Assembly: GCA_002390485.1 (NCBI GenBank)
Contig: DGPO01000132.1
Span: forward strand, 22,119 to 61,755
Reading direction: 5' to 3'
Length of the DNA stretch: 39,637 nucleotides
Source of the DNA: Halieaceae bacterium UBA4438
GTDB lineage: Bacteria > Pseudomonadota > Gammaproteobacteria > Pseudomonadales > Halieaceae
In this document: positions 7,596 through 16,603 of the stretch, in pieces
Layout: every line of letters begins with the position of its first letter
Position numbering within the stretch: the stretch's first letter is position 1
The notes under the pieces: model-generated
Seen by the model: only the letters and a program-made list of their open reading frames with translations
Told to the model about the DNA's origin: nothing
Databases searched by the model: none
Position numbers and translations under genes: made by a program

Positions 7596-8849
7596 TCAAA
7601 TGCGAGTGACTTGCACTGGCATGTGGGAGTAACCACGCACAAAATTGTTGCAGATTCGGGTGGGGGGACCCATGAGCGTTATGTGCTTAAAGCGGTCGAG
7701 CGCTTCCTCCCAAACGATACGCAACTGCATTTCTGCTAAACGATTGCCCATGCACCGGTGGATACCAAACCCGAAAGAGGCATGGTTTCGGACCGAGTCG
7801 CGATCCACTAGAAAAGTGTCTGGATTGGTAATCACAGTCGCATCGCGGTTTGCGGAGCAATACCACAATACGACCTTATCGCCCTTTTTCATCGTATGAC
7901 CCTTGAACTGGGTGTCACGGGTCACTGTCCGACGCATGTGGGGAAGCGGGGTTTGAAAGCGAATAATTTCCGAGACCATTGAGGGGATTAGACGTCGGTC
8001 TGACCTCACCTTTTCAAACTGCTCGGGATATTCGTTGAGAAACAATACGCCACCTGACATCGAGTTTCGCGTGGTGTCATTACCACCGACAATCAGCAAC
8101 ATCAGATTGCCTGCGTAGTTCAACGGATCATCAACCATATTCGCCGTATTCGGGTCTCTCTGCAGCAGTCGTATCAAGTCAAAGGATTCTTGATCATCAC
8201 CCTTTCGCTCGTGCCAAAGCTGAGTAAAGATGCCCAGAAACTCCTGAATGACTAAGAGCCGCTCTTCACGACTCAACCCGGTCCCAGCCGTCATTCGCTC
8301 GTCTGACGTGATCGCGTCTGACCACTCGGATAGCTTTTCACGCAGGTCCCAAGGAAAATCAAATAAAGTGGCCAGCATCTGGGTCGTCAGATTACGAGAC
8401 ACCAACTCTACCCAATCAAACGTCTCTCCCTCAGGAAGACTGTCAAGCGCCTCGCCCGTGCGCTTTCGAATCAATGCTTCAAATTCGAGAAGATTTTTCG
8501 GCGCAACCACCGGCTGGACCGCGCGCCTTTGTATATCGTGCTGCGGCTGATCCATCGTGATAAACGAGGGTGCTCGGCGCTCGTCAGGTGGGTCGATAAT
8601 TGCGATGGTGGGCTCTGAGGAAAACGTCTCGGTGTCTTTTTCAACAGCCACAATGTCCTCGAAGCGCGTGATCGACCAGAACGCTCCCGCGGGACTTTCA
8701 GCTTGAAAGTGGACCGGTGACTCACGGCGCAGACGCTCGAAAAGTGGCTGCCAGCAGTCGAGTTCAAAACGGCGCGGATCCGAAACATCGAGTTCGCTCA
8801 GCGGCGTCGTCTGCGGGTCAGCTAAATGTCCCTTGTCCCCTGCAGCCAT
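7596..8849 (-). CDS. Cytochrome P450, CYP153-type
   Basis: This 417-residue soluble bacterial P450 has the I-helix VGGNDTTRNSMSGG, the K-helix ExxR motif in SEIIRFQ, the HMRRTVTRD segment, and the heme loop FGFGIHRCMGNRLAEMQL with heme-ligand Cys366. These signatures are those of CYP153, a family known for terminal hydroxylation of alkanes and fatty acids with a ferredoxin and ferredoxin reductase. A [2Fe-2S] ferredoxin gene sits 16 bases upstream, and SDR and GST-family genes lie further upstream on the same strand. No ferredoxin reductase gene is in the window, so electrons must come through one encoded elsewhere. The family call is confident; the exact substrate is unknown. Confidence 0.9.
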   Translation of the reverse strand: MAAGDKGHLADPQTTPLSELDVSDPRRFELDCWQPLFERLRRESPVHFQAESPAGAFWSITRFEDIVAVEKDTETFSSEPTIAIIDPPDERRAPSFITMDQPQHDIQRRAVQPVVAPKNLLEFEALIRKRTGEALDSLPEGETFDWVELVSRNLTTQMLATLFDFPWDLREKLSEWSDAITSDERMTAGTGLSREERLLVIQEFLGIFTQLWHERKGDDQESFDLIRLLQRDPNTANMVDDPLNYAGNLMLLIVGGNDTTRNSMSGGVLFLNEYPEQFEKVRSDRRLIPSMVSEIIRFQTPLPHMRRTVTRDTQFKGHTMKKGDKVVLWYCSANRDATVITNPDTFLVDRDSVRNHASFGFGIHRCMGNRLAEMQLRIVWEEALDRFKHITLMGPPTRICNNFVRGYSHMPVQVTRI

Positions 8850-8865
8850 ATCTGCCCCTCGTCGC

Positions 8866-9183
8866 TCACATTTGGAATTCAGGGAGCTTGACGATCATAT
8901 TGCCCATGCTGTCGCTCACCTGGAGCTGACAGCTCAGACGTGAGTTGCTCTCTCGATCGGGCCGAAGGCCCAGCATTGACTCCTCCTGGGGATCAACTGC
9001 GGGGAGCGGACCTGCTGACTCCTCGACAAAGCAGTGACAGGTCCCACAGACAGCACCGCCGCCACAATCGGCGTCGATCCCGGGGATATCGTACTTCATC
9101 GCAACTTCCATAATACTCATGCCACCATCGGCATCCACTTCGTGCTCAGTTCCATCAAACTCAATGAACTTTATTACTGGCAT
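8866..9183 (-). CDS. [2Fe-2S] ferredoxin, putidaredoxin/adrenodoxin type
   Basis: This 105-residue electron carrier has the C-x5-C-x2-C...C ligand pattern of vertebrate-type ferredoxins: Cys40, Cys46, Cys49 and Cys85. Its loop DADCGGGAVCGTC is typical of ferredoxins that reduce bacterial P450s. The ATG at 9183 is preferred because AAGGG lies 7 bases upstream and MPVIKFIEF is the normal N-terminus; an upstream in-frame start would add 18 unrelated residues. It directly precedes the CYP153 gene and almost certainly feeds it electrons. The 87-base gap upstream could hold its own promoter. Confidence 0.92.
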   Translation of the reverse strand: MPVIKFIEFDGTEHEVDADGGMSIMEVAMKYDIPGIDADCGGGAVCGTCHCFVEESAGPLPAVDPQEESMLGLRPDRESNSRLSCQLQVSDSMGNMIVKLPEFQM

Positions 9184-9270
9184 TGCATATCCCTTAATCA
9201 AATCTCTATTTCGCCGCGAATTGTGAATTAAATCCACGCATTAGGCTAGTGCTGACACACTCGATTAAAC

Positions 9271-10032
9271 CTATCGACGACCCACCAGGCGCAATAGGGT
9301 GTCTCTTAATAAGCGAGACCGTAGAAAAGGATCTAACCAACGATACAAGCGACCCGAGATAATGACAGACCGCCCTTTGTCACACGCTGCCAGCCCCTCT
9401 CGCACGACCGTACTTGCGTCGTACCAGATCCATGACGGTGAGTTCGTTTTTGCGTCCATCAGTCCAGCCACAGCGTGAAACTCAGTATGCGTAAACCCTG
9501 GGCACAAGGCGGTCACTTTGACACCGTTGTTTTTCACAGCCAGGTTAAGTTCCTCGGACAGCGCGATCACGTAAGCCTTAGCAGGCCCGTAATTACCACT
9601 ATCGGAACTCGGGAAACGTCCCGCGACCGAAGCCACGTTAATCACCCATCCCATGCCACGGCTTTGCATTTGTGGGATGAGTCGGCTGCAAAGTTCAGCG
9701 ACCGTCTTCATCATCAACTGCTCAAAGGTCCGCTGCTCACTAAATTCGGTCACGCTTAATAAATCGGGGCCCGCAATACCGGCGTTGTTGATCAATACAT
9801 CAACGATGAGTCCGAGCGCCTCAATGCGTTCACAAAGGGTTTCGGGAGCATCGGCCAAGCTCAGGTCCTGTTCAATAATAGTCGAGGGAGTGCTAAGCGA
9901 CGCCGCTAGTGCTTGGAGTTTTTCTCCGCGTCGCGCGACTAAAATAAAGTGATCGACCCTGCCGTCTAATTGACGCGCGAACTCCGAACCAAGCCCAGAG
10001 GATGCGCCGGTAATGAGTGCTGTTCCGTTCAT
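9271..10032 (-). CDS. Short-chain dehydrogenase/reductase (SDR family)
   Basis: This 253-residue classical SDR has the cofactor motif TGASSGLG at residues 8-15, NNAG at 82-85, and the catalytic Ser135, Tyr148 and Lys152 (YGPAK), followed by CPGFTHTEF. ARRGEKL after the second strand fits NADP(H) preference. It follows the GST-family gene by 9 bases and precedes the ferredoxin-P450 pair by 87. A role in oxidising the alcohol made by the P450 is possible but is only inferred from position. The substrate cannot be read from the sequence. Confidence 0.88.
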   Translation of the reverse strand: MNGTALITGASSGLGSEFARQLDGRVDHFILVARRGEKLQALAASLSTPSTIIEQDLSLADAPETLCERIEALGLIVDVLINNAGIAGPDLLSVTEFSEQRTFEQLMMKTVAELCSRLIPQMQSRGMGWVINVASVAGRFPSSDSGNYGPAKAYVIALSEELNLAVKNNGVKVTALCPGFTHTEFHAVAGLMDAKTNSPSWIWYDASTVVREGLAACDKGRSVIISGRLYRWLDPFLRSRLLRDTLLRLVGRR

Positions 10033-10041
10033 GTGAGATGC

Positions 10042-10962
10042 CTACTGTATGCGCTCGCAGGTAAAGCCCTGTCTCGGAAAATGGATATGACACAGGCCCA
10101 CGTCTTCCGAACGTCTTGCGATAATAATGCGTTCAGTACTTAAGCTCACCAGCGTGCCGGTAACCGGCACACGTCCAGTATCTGTGGGCGTCACAGTCAC
10201 CCATTCGCCCACATCTTCGTGCTCAACATCGACCGACGGAAGCGACCGAGGGTCTTGCATTTTCGCAATTTCAAGCGCGTCTGAGGCTTCAACATCAGCG
10301 TAATCACCCCAGCCGAGCGCCTCCAGCCTTGTCATCCAGGACCGAACAGTCTCAGGTATCTGATGCGGTTTGATACTTTTAAACCCTTGGGCTAAAAAAA
10401 TCGGGTGATAACAGCAGAAGTCACTGAGGCTGGGCGACGCGCCACTGACGTAGCGCTTACCCATGAGCTGACGCTCCAAATCATTTAAAAATTCTCGGAA
10501 AACGCGTTTCGCGGCAGCCGGACTCTGTCCAGCAGGCTTGTGGCCTGCAGAGAACGATGCGCGGTCCTTGGCAAAGGCCATCATCCCCTTTAATCCAAGC
10601 ATCCATGTGAGACCTAATGCCGTCTTCAGTGGTGAATTTTGTCTGATTGCAGCAAAGAAAACATCAGTCTCTGCCCGCTGCGACAAGGCCTGCGACGCGT
10701 CATCACAGGCCGCTAAGGTCTGTTTAGAACGACCGATTATTTCTTCACTGATTATCGCCGTATCGCAAAATATATCAGCGCCTATTTGCATCACGGGTAT
10801 CCGACGATAGCCCCCAGCAAGCAGCGCAAGCGTATTTCTGGGAGGCTGAATAGCCACCTCAACCGAGCGCCACGGTACGTCAAGACAGCTGGCAAGCAAG
10901 CGAACTTTTTCAGCGTAGGGGGACGCCGGGTAGTGATAAAGAATCAAGTCGTTCTCAGACAT
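10042..10962 (-). CDS. Glutathione S-transferase family protein
   Basis: This 306-residue protein has a thioredoxin-like GST N-terminal domain in about residues 5-80, with LILYHYPASPYAEKVR and the cis-proline loop RRIPVMQIG. An all-alpha C-terminal domain extends to about 240. The last 60 residues form a beta-rich extension (GEWVTVTPTDTG...), longer than usual GSTs of 200-230 residues. The active-site residue is uncertain; the Ser/Tyr near residue 11 is a candidate. The gene heads the SDR-ferredoxin-P450 run, 55 bases below adk. A detoxifying or lipid-related role is a guess from context. Confidence 0.8.
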   Translation of the reverse strand: MSENDLILYHYPASPYAEKVRLLASCLDVPWRSVEVAIQPPRNTLALLAGGYRRIPVMQIGADIFCDTAIISEEIIGRSKQTLAACDDASQALSQRAETDVFFAAIRQNSPLKTALGLTWMLGLKGMMAFAKDRASFSAGHKPAGQSPAAAKRVFREFLNDLERQLMGKRYVSGASPSLSDFCCYHPIFLAQGFKSIKPHQIPETVRSWMTRLEALGWGDYADVEASDALEIAKMQDPRSLPSVDVEHEDVGEWVTVTPTDTGRVPVTGTLVSLSTERIIIARRSEDVGLCHIHFPRQGFTCERIQ

Positions 10963-11017
10963 ACCGCTGACCTGTTGGAGGGTGTGCTGAGAGCTTAGTG
11001 TCCTTGCGTACGAATTA

Positions 11018-11686
<669 letters not shown>

Positions 11687-11734
11687 TCACAGCCTAAGAG
11701 CGAGAAAATACACACCGAGAGCAGACCTTACAAG

Positions 11735-12541
11735 TTATCTCGACCGCTCTTTACGCTTTGCCTCTTGCCAACGCGCGTCAAGACGCTGGATATTTTCTTC
11801 GTCCAATCGACTCCCGTCGGCGAGCGCATCGCCTTCGGCCGTCCTCACACGCGTCTCAAAACGTCTATTTGCTTTGCGAAGCGCAGCCTCAGAATCCACC
11901 TTCAAATGCCTCGCCATATTGACGACGGTAAATAATACGTCCCCCAGTTCGCTTTCGATCTCTTGTATTGCACCTAATTCAATTGCGCCCGAGAGCTCAC
12001 CAAGCTCTTCAGTGAGCTTGAGTGAAATGGCCTGTAGCGTATCGAAATCAAAGCCCACACCGCTCGCGCGTTTTTGAAGTTTCTGTGCGCGAGCCAGAGC
12101 ACTGAGTGTGGATGGGACGTCATCCATAACACTGTGTTGTGCACGCGCCAGTCTCTCAGTCGCCTTGGCGCTTTCCCAGTTGCGTTTGATGTCCTCGAGA
12201 GTCGTCTTATCGTGAACTACACCCTCAAGCTTTCCCTCATGAAAAACATGTGGATGCCGTCTGATGAGTTTCTGTGTAATGCCGGCGACCACGCTGTCAA
12301 AATCGAACTGACCGTCCTCTTGGCCGAGCTGGGCGTAAAATACAACCTGGAATAGAAGGTCGCCAAGCTCCTCCTCAACATGTTCAATGTCAGCCTGCTC
12401 GAGGGCGTCAACCAGCTCAAGGCACTCCTCCAGCGTAAACGGCGCAATGGACTGGTAAGTTTGAGCGAGGTCCCAGGGGCAACCGTGCTGAGGGTCCCGA
12501 AGCCTTTCCATAACGCGTTTAAGGTCATTGATATCGTACAT
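11735..12541 (-). CDS. mazG: Nucleoside triphosphate pyrophosphohydrolase MazG
   Basis: This 268-residue protein hydrolyses (d)NTPs to monophosphate and pyrophosphate. The N-terminal MazG domain has LRDPQHGCPWDLAQTY and the metal-binding EECLE...EELGDLLFQV helices. A second, related repeat follows, with LTEELGELSGAI and ESELGDVLFTVVN. In E. coli, MazG interacts with Era and with stringent-response nucleotides. In Pseudomonas it neighbours relA; here relA is absent and cysM is next, 20 bases away. The ATG start and length are normal. Confidence 0.96.
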   Translation of the reverse strand: MYDINDLKRVMERLRDPQHGCPWDLAQTYQSIAPFTLEECLELVDALEQADIEHVEEELGDLLFQVVFYAQLGQEDGQFDFDSVVAGITQKLIRRHPHVFHEGKLEGVVHDKTTLEDIKRNWESAKATERLARAQHSVMDDVPSTLSALARAQKLQKRASGVGFDFDTLQAISLKLTEELGELSGAIELGAIQEIESELGDVLFTVVNMARHLKVDSEAALRKANRRFETRVRTAEGDALADGSRLDEENIQRLDARWQEAKRKERSR

Positions 12542-12561
12542 CCGGTCTAATCCCTCTGAGT

Positions 12562-13461
12562 TTACTGCTCGTAAACCCCTGTCGATAAATAGCGATCACC
12601 ACGATCGCAGACGATCGCAACGACGGTCACTCCGTCATTTCCCTCTGCAATATCAAGGGCCGTGGCGATCGACGCCCCCGATGACACGCCGGCAAAAATA
12701 CCCTCCTCTCGCGCCAGTCGCCTCATGGTGACTTCGGCGCGTTCCTGAGAGACGTCAATGACCTCATCAACTGCCGCGGCGTTGAAGATTTTGGGGCGAT
12801 AAGCCTCTGACCATCGTCGTATACCGGGAATCTGTGAACCGTCTACCGGTTGCAACCCGACGATTTGAATCTGGGGATTTTTCTGTTTTAGGTAGCTCGA
12901 GACCCCCATTATGGTGCCAGTCGTACCCATGGAACTGACAAAGTGCGTCACCCTGCCAGCGGTTTGCTCCCAGATCTCCGGTCCTGTTGAGAGAACGTGG
13001 CCCTTCGGATTATCGGGATTCGCAAACTGATCAAGCACTATCCCCTCGCCCGCGGCAGCCATTTGCTCGGCAAGATCCCTGGCCCCCTCCATACCCTCGT
13101 GTTGAGTCACTTCGATGAGTTCGGCGCCATAGGCTGCCATAGATTGTTTTCGCTCACTGCTCATGTGCGCGGGCATAATCAGTTTTAGGCGATATCCTCG
13201 GATTGCCGCAGCCATTGCCAGCGCAATACCCGTATTACCACTTGTTGCCTCAATAATGGTGTCGCCAGGACAAATAACGCCTTGAGCCTCCGCTTCTCGA
13301 ATCATGCTCATGGCGGGACGATCCTTAACGGACCCAGCGGGGTTATTACCTTCCAGCTTCGCGAGCACCACACTCCGAGGATTTTTAAGCATCCGCTGCA
13401 GACGCACTAAAGGGGTCTGTCCTATGGTTGACTCTATTGTTGGGTAGTCGTCTAGATACAT
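12562..13461 (-). CDS. cysM: Cysteine synthase B (O-acetylserine sulfhydrylase)
   Basis: This 299-residue PLP enzyme makes cysteine from O-acetylserine and sulfide or thiosulfate. The PLP-binding Lys46 lies in NPAGSVKDRPA. EATSGNTGIALA and the Gly-rich phosphate loop SSMGTTGTIMG are also present. I chose the ATG at 13461 because MYLDDYPTIE...IGQTPLVRL aligns with known CysM N-termini; a start at 13524 would add 21 odd residues and overlap acpS. It has the short CysM-type C-terminus. It lies between acpS (40 bases upstream) and mazG (20 bases downstream). Confidence 0.95.
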   Translation of the reverse strand: MYLDDYPTIESTIGQTPLVRLQRMLKNPRSVVLAKLEGNNPAGSVKDRPAMSMIREAEAQGVICPGDTIIEATSGNTGIALAMAAAIRGYRLKLIMPAHMSSERKQSMAAYGAELIEVTQHEGMEGARDLAEQMAAAGEGIVLDQFANPDNPKGHVLSTGPEIWEQTAGRVTHFVSSMGTTGTIMGVSSYLKQKNPQIQIVGLQPVDGSQIPGIRRWSEAYRPKIFNAAAVDEVIDVSQERAEVTMRRLAREEGIFAGVSSGASIATALDIAEGNDGVTVVAIVCDRGDRYLSTGVYEQ

Positions 13462-13501
13462 CGGATCTGGCTTCTGGCTAATGGGCAGCGAGCGCGTTGG
13501 G

Positions 13502-13867
13502 TTATTGCACAATCGCAAACGCAATCACGGAGTCTACTTCATCGGAGATAGAGACCAAAACCTCACTACCGCCCAAACGCTCGAGTCGCTCCAGGGCAGC
13601 GCCAGACAGAATCACTTTAGGCGCGTTGAGCTCGGTCTTGACGATACTCATGGACGGCATTGTTATGCCGCCTCTAAACCCCGTGCCCAGCGCCTTGGCA
13701 ATAGCCTCCTTGACTGCGAACCGCTTTGCCAATAAGCGCGCATCAACAGTCCCGCTCGAGCGCTCCTGTACGGAGAGTATCTTTTTTGAAAAACGGTCTC
13801 CGAAACGTGAATAGGCAGATTCAACACGTGCCAATAAAACAGTATCCACACCAACACCCAATATCAC
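13502..13867 (-). CDS. acpS: Holo-[acyl-carrier-protein] synthase
   Basis: This 121-residue enzyme transfers phosphopantetheine from CoA to apo-ACP. It has the metal-site motif GVGVDTVLLARVE at the N-terminus and the KRFAVKEAIAKALGTGFRGG signature. The start is GTG at 13867, preceded by a strong purine-rich site (AGGAGAGGT). Only one base separates it from the recO stop. In E. coli and most relatives pdxJ lies between recO and acpS; it has been lost from this position. SVQERS replaces the usual LTxxE segment, a minor divergence. Confidence 0.94.
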   Translation of the reverse strand: MILGVGVDTVLLARVESAYSRFGDRFSKKILSVQERSSGTVDARLLAKRFAVKEAIAKALGTGFRGGITMPSMSIVKTELNAPKVILSGAALERLERLGGSEVLVSISDEVDSVIAFAIVQ

Positions 13868-13868
13868 G

Positions 13869-14612
13869 TCACCTCTCCTCAGTGTTCCCGATCTGCCGCC
13901 ATTGATTCACCGCATCGCGGACTCTCAACACTCGCCCACCCAAACGATACTCAATAGCCTGTCGCATTACCTGTTTCAGCTTGCGCCTCAGCGGCGGATC
14001 AATCATTCGCTCAGACTGTTGCCAGCTAAGCAGCACTAGCAACTCTTGGCCCGTTAACACACTCAGGTCAGTCGCACTCGCGGTGCGTCTAACAAAGCCT
14101 TTATCGCTTTGAAATACGTAGTTTTTCGCAGGATCAATGGGATTCTGATCATGGTCACAGTGCCACTGAATTTGATATCCCAGCTCGTCAAATAAGAGGA
14201 GTTCAAAACGCCTGAGAATTAACTCAGTGTCGTCTTCATCCGCTATTCGTGCCAGAGAGGCCCCGTAAGCGGCAAATACGGTGGGTGACGGATCAAACTT
14301 TGGTAGTAACAGCGTCAGTAACTCGTTGAGATACAGTCCAGTAAAAAGCTTTTCACCGGGTAGGGAAATCGCAATCCCCGCGCTTTCTGCACCCCCAAGG
14401 TAACGCAGTTCAGATTTCCCGCCCAAACTAACAAGCACAGGACTGAAGGGTTGCATCAGACTCGCCAGAGTTCCCCCTCTCTGCTTTCGGTGTACGCCTT
14501 TGACAATGGCCGAGAGTCGACCTTCGTTTGCGGTAATAAAATGCACCAAAAAACTTGAGTCTCGGTAGGACTGACGGCTTAACACCCACGCAGGTTGCAT
14601 GGACGACGTCAC
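13869..14612 (-). CDS. recO: DNA repair protein RecO
   Basis: This 247-residue protein acts with RecF and RecR to load RecA on SSB-coated DNA. It has the N-terminal OB fold (AWVLSRQSYRDSSFLVHFIT...GRLSAIVKGV) and the helical domain with GLYLNELLTLLLP and FELLLFDELGY. The zinc-finger Cys of some RecO proteins are absent, as is usual in this group. The start is taken as GTG at 14612, whose TG overlaps the era stop (GTGA) and which has AAGG six bases upstream. An ATG four codons later (14600) is the alternative. It is tightly coupled to era and acpS. Confidence 0.93.
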   Translation of the reverse strand: MTSSMQPAWVLSRQSYRDSSFLVHFITANEGRLSAIVKGVHRKQRGGTLASLMQPFSPVLVSLGGKSELRYLGGAESAGIAISLPGEKLFTGLYLNELLTLLLPKFDPSPTVFAAYGASLARIADEDDTELILRRFELLLFDELGYQIQWHCDHDQNPIDPAKNYVFQSDKGFVRRTASATDLSVLTGQELLVLLSWQQSERMIDPPLRRKLKQVMRQAIEYRLGGRVLRVRDAVNQWRQIGNTEER

Positions 14613-15517
14613 GACTCGCCTTCGAGTCCCAAGCTTTGCAATGCGCGCACGTCGTCCGACCAACCCGACTTTACCTTCACCCAGAGTTTGAGCATCACTT
14701 TACTGTCAAACGCTTTTTCCATGTCGCGCCTAGCTTCCGTTCCAATAGAGCGCAGCCGCGATCCACCGGTCCCAATAACAATGCGCTTTTGACCGTCTCG
14801 CTCAACAAATATGATGGCACTGATGTGCTGCGTACCGCGCTCATCTGGTTGAAAGCCCTCAATCTCGACCGCCGTTGTGTGTGGCAGCTCATCACCCAGC
14901 TGACGTATTATTTTTTCACGTATGAGTTCCGCCGCGAGAAAGCGCTCCGTTCGATTGGTGATTTGTCCCTCCGGAAATAAGTGGTGACCTTCCGGTAGGT
15001 TTCGTCGCACAAACGTCTCGAGTACGTCGAGATTTTTTTGCCGCAGCGCCGAAATTGGGAACACACCTGCAAAGTCATGAAGCGCGTGGAGGCTCTCCAT
15101 TTCAGGGAGCAGTGCCTTGGGGTCATCCATCAAATCCATTTTATTGACGATCAGTGCGACCGGTGCCTTGACCGTGCGCAGTTTCTCCAAAACCCACGCA
15201 TCCTCTTCCGTCCACTTCCCCCTGTCGATGAGAAACAACACGAGATCGACGTCTGCCATAGCAGAGGTGGCCGATCGATTCATGGCTTTGTTAATCGCCT
15301 TAGGTTCATCACGATGAAGGCCCGGCGTGTCAACAAATATCATTTGGTCAGCATCTACGGTCTTAACACCCAGTACCTGTTGCCGCGTCGTTTGGGGCTT
15401 GCGCGACGTAATACTGAGCTTCTGCTCAAGTAAGAAGTTCAGCAATGTGGACTTCCCGACGTTCGGTCGGCCCACCAGTGCGACGAGTCCACACTTGGGG
15501 TCAGTGGCATCACTCAT
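14609..15517 (-). CDS. era: GTPase Era
   Basis: This 302-residue Ras-like GTPase binds 16S rRNA and assists 30S assembly. G motifs visible are GRPNVGKST (G1), the TTRQQ switch (G2), DTPGL (G3), NKMDL (G4) and SALRQKN (G5). The C-terminal KH domain carries GTGGSRLRSIGTEARRDM. It overlaps rnc by 8 bases upstream and recO by 4 bases downstream, so expression of the three is coupled. Length is normal. Confidence 0.98.
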   Translation of the reverse strand: MSDATDPKCGLVALVGRPNVGKSTLLNFLLEQKLSITSRKPQTTRQQVLGVKTVDADQMIFVDTPGLHRDEPKAINKAMNRSATSAMADVDLVLFLIDRGKWTEEDAWVLEKLRTVKAPVALIVNKMDLMDDPKALLPEMESLHALHDFAGVFPISALRQKNLDVLETFVRRNLPEGHHLFPEGQITNRTERFLAAELIREKIIRQLGDELPHTTAVEIEGFQPDERGTQHISAIIFVERDGQKRIVIGTGGSRLRSIGTEARRDMEKAFDSKVMLKLWVKVKSGWSDDVRALQSLGLEGES

Positions 15518-16184
15518 GAATCAAAATCTCCAATAAATCATTCGCCGCGTGTTGCTCAGCTTTCTTGCGACTTGAGGCAATCCCAATCGCGCGATGCTTT
15601 GACGCCTCACAAACACACGAGACTTCAAACACCTGACTGTGATCGTCCCCCGTTATTGACACCACCTCGTAACACGGCAGTGGAAAATGTCGCCCTTGAA
15701 GCCATTCCTGAAGTTGCGTCTTCGCGTCACGTGTCGCGTCAAGATCAAGTCGCTGAACATCATCGATAAACCATTGTCCAACGACGCGACTGGCGTTACC
15801 AAAACCTGCTTCTGTGAGGATTGCCCCCGCAATGGCTTCAACGGTGTCGGACAAAATACTACTGCGCTGGCGACCGCCACTCTTACGCTCACCGGTGCCG
15901 AGTAACAGAAGTGGCCCCAACTCAAAGCGCTGCGCGACCCGAGCGAGCCCATCTTTGGATACCAGCTGAGAACGAAGTCGGGACAAGCTCCCCTCGTCAA
16001 GGTGCGGATATGCATCATACAGAAGCTGCGCAACCACAGCGTTGACTAAACCATCCCCTATGAACTCGAGACGTTCGTTATTTGTGGCGCCAAAACTTCG
16101 ATGCGTCAGGGCCTGAACCAAGAGCCCGTGGTCCTCGAAGACATAACCTATCGATTGATGCAACGCCGTAAATTTAGGCTTCAA
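15510..16184 (-). CDS. rnc: Ribonuclease III
   Basis: This 224-residue double-strand-specific endoribonuclease processes rRNA precursors and mRNAs. The catalytic signature is NERLEFIGDGLVNAV, with Gly where many homologues have Ser. The second acidic cluster is SDTVEAIAGAIL. A dsRNA-binding domain fills about residues 150-224 (DAKTQLQEWLQG...SSRKKAEQHAANDLL). It lies between DUF4845 and era in the conserved lepB-rnc-era order. Confidence 0.97.
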   Translation of the reverse strand: MKPKFTALHQSIGYVFEDHGLLVQALTHRSFGATNNERLEFIGDGLVNAVVAQLLYDAYPHLDEGSLSRLRSQLVSKDGLARVAQRFELGPLLLLGTGERKSGGRQRSSILSDTVEAIAGAILTEAGFGNASRVVGQWFIDDVQRLDLDATRDAKTQLQEWLQGRHFPLPCYEVVSITGDDHSQVFEVSCVCEASKHRAIGIASSRKKAEQHAANDLLEILIHE

Positions 16185-16195
16185 TGTCAGCGTAG

Positions 16196-16603
16196 TCAGA
16201 GCGACCTCCTCGCTGAGCGGCTGTCAGCCACAACATCATCAAAGCGCCAGACCCCGTCGATGGCTCCTACAAGGGGAAAGCTGACGCCGTAACTTAACGT
16301 CAGGATGACCCCCGTGCGCCGTCGGTCGATCGATACCGAATCAGACTCAACGCCGTCGATCCTATTCACCGCCCACGTTTTCTGAAGTGCCTGACGAACC
16401 TCTTCTCTTCCATGGGCTGCGCTGTCATAACCCTGAGCGACGCTGTGCATCGCGCTGACAATGACGCGATGCTCTAAATAGACAGGGAGAACGCGCAAGA
16501 GCGCTGTCAGAAACACCCATGCAGAGATGACAAAGCAGAGCGCCGTCAGACTAGACGCGCCCTGTTCTCGGCGATTGACACGGAGCACTCGTGTCCCAAT
16601 CAA
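16196..16603 (-). CDS. DUF4845 family membrane protein
   Basis: This 135-residue protein has one N-terminal transmembrane segment (about residues 18-42) and a periplasmic domain. It fits DUF4845 proteins, which lie between lepB and rnc in many gammaproteobacteria. Its function is unknown. The TTG at 16603 is chosen because it overlaps the lepB stop (TTGA) and has AGGGGG six bases upstream, a strong site. Internal GTG codons at residues 6 and 9 are alternatives. The end is 11 bases before rnc. Confidence 0.85.
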   Translation of the reverse strand: MIGTRVLRVNRREQGASSLTALCFVISAWVFLTALLRVLPVYLEHRVIVSAMHSVAQGYDSAAHGREEVRQALQKTWAVNRIDGVESDSVSIDRRRTGVILTLSYGVSFPLVGAIDGVWRFDDVVADSRSARRSL

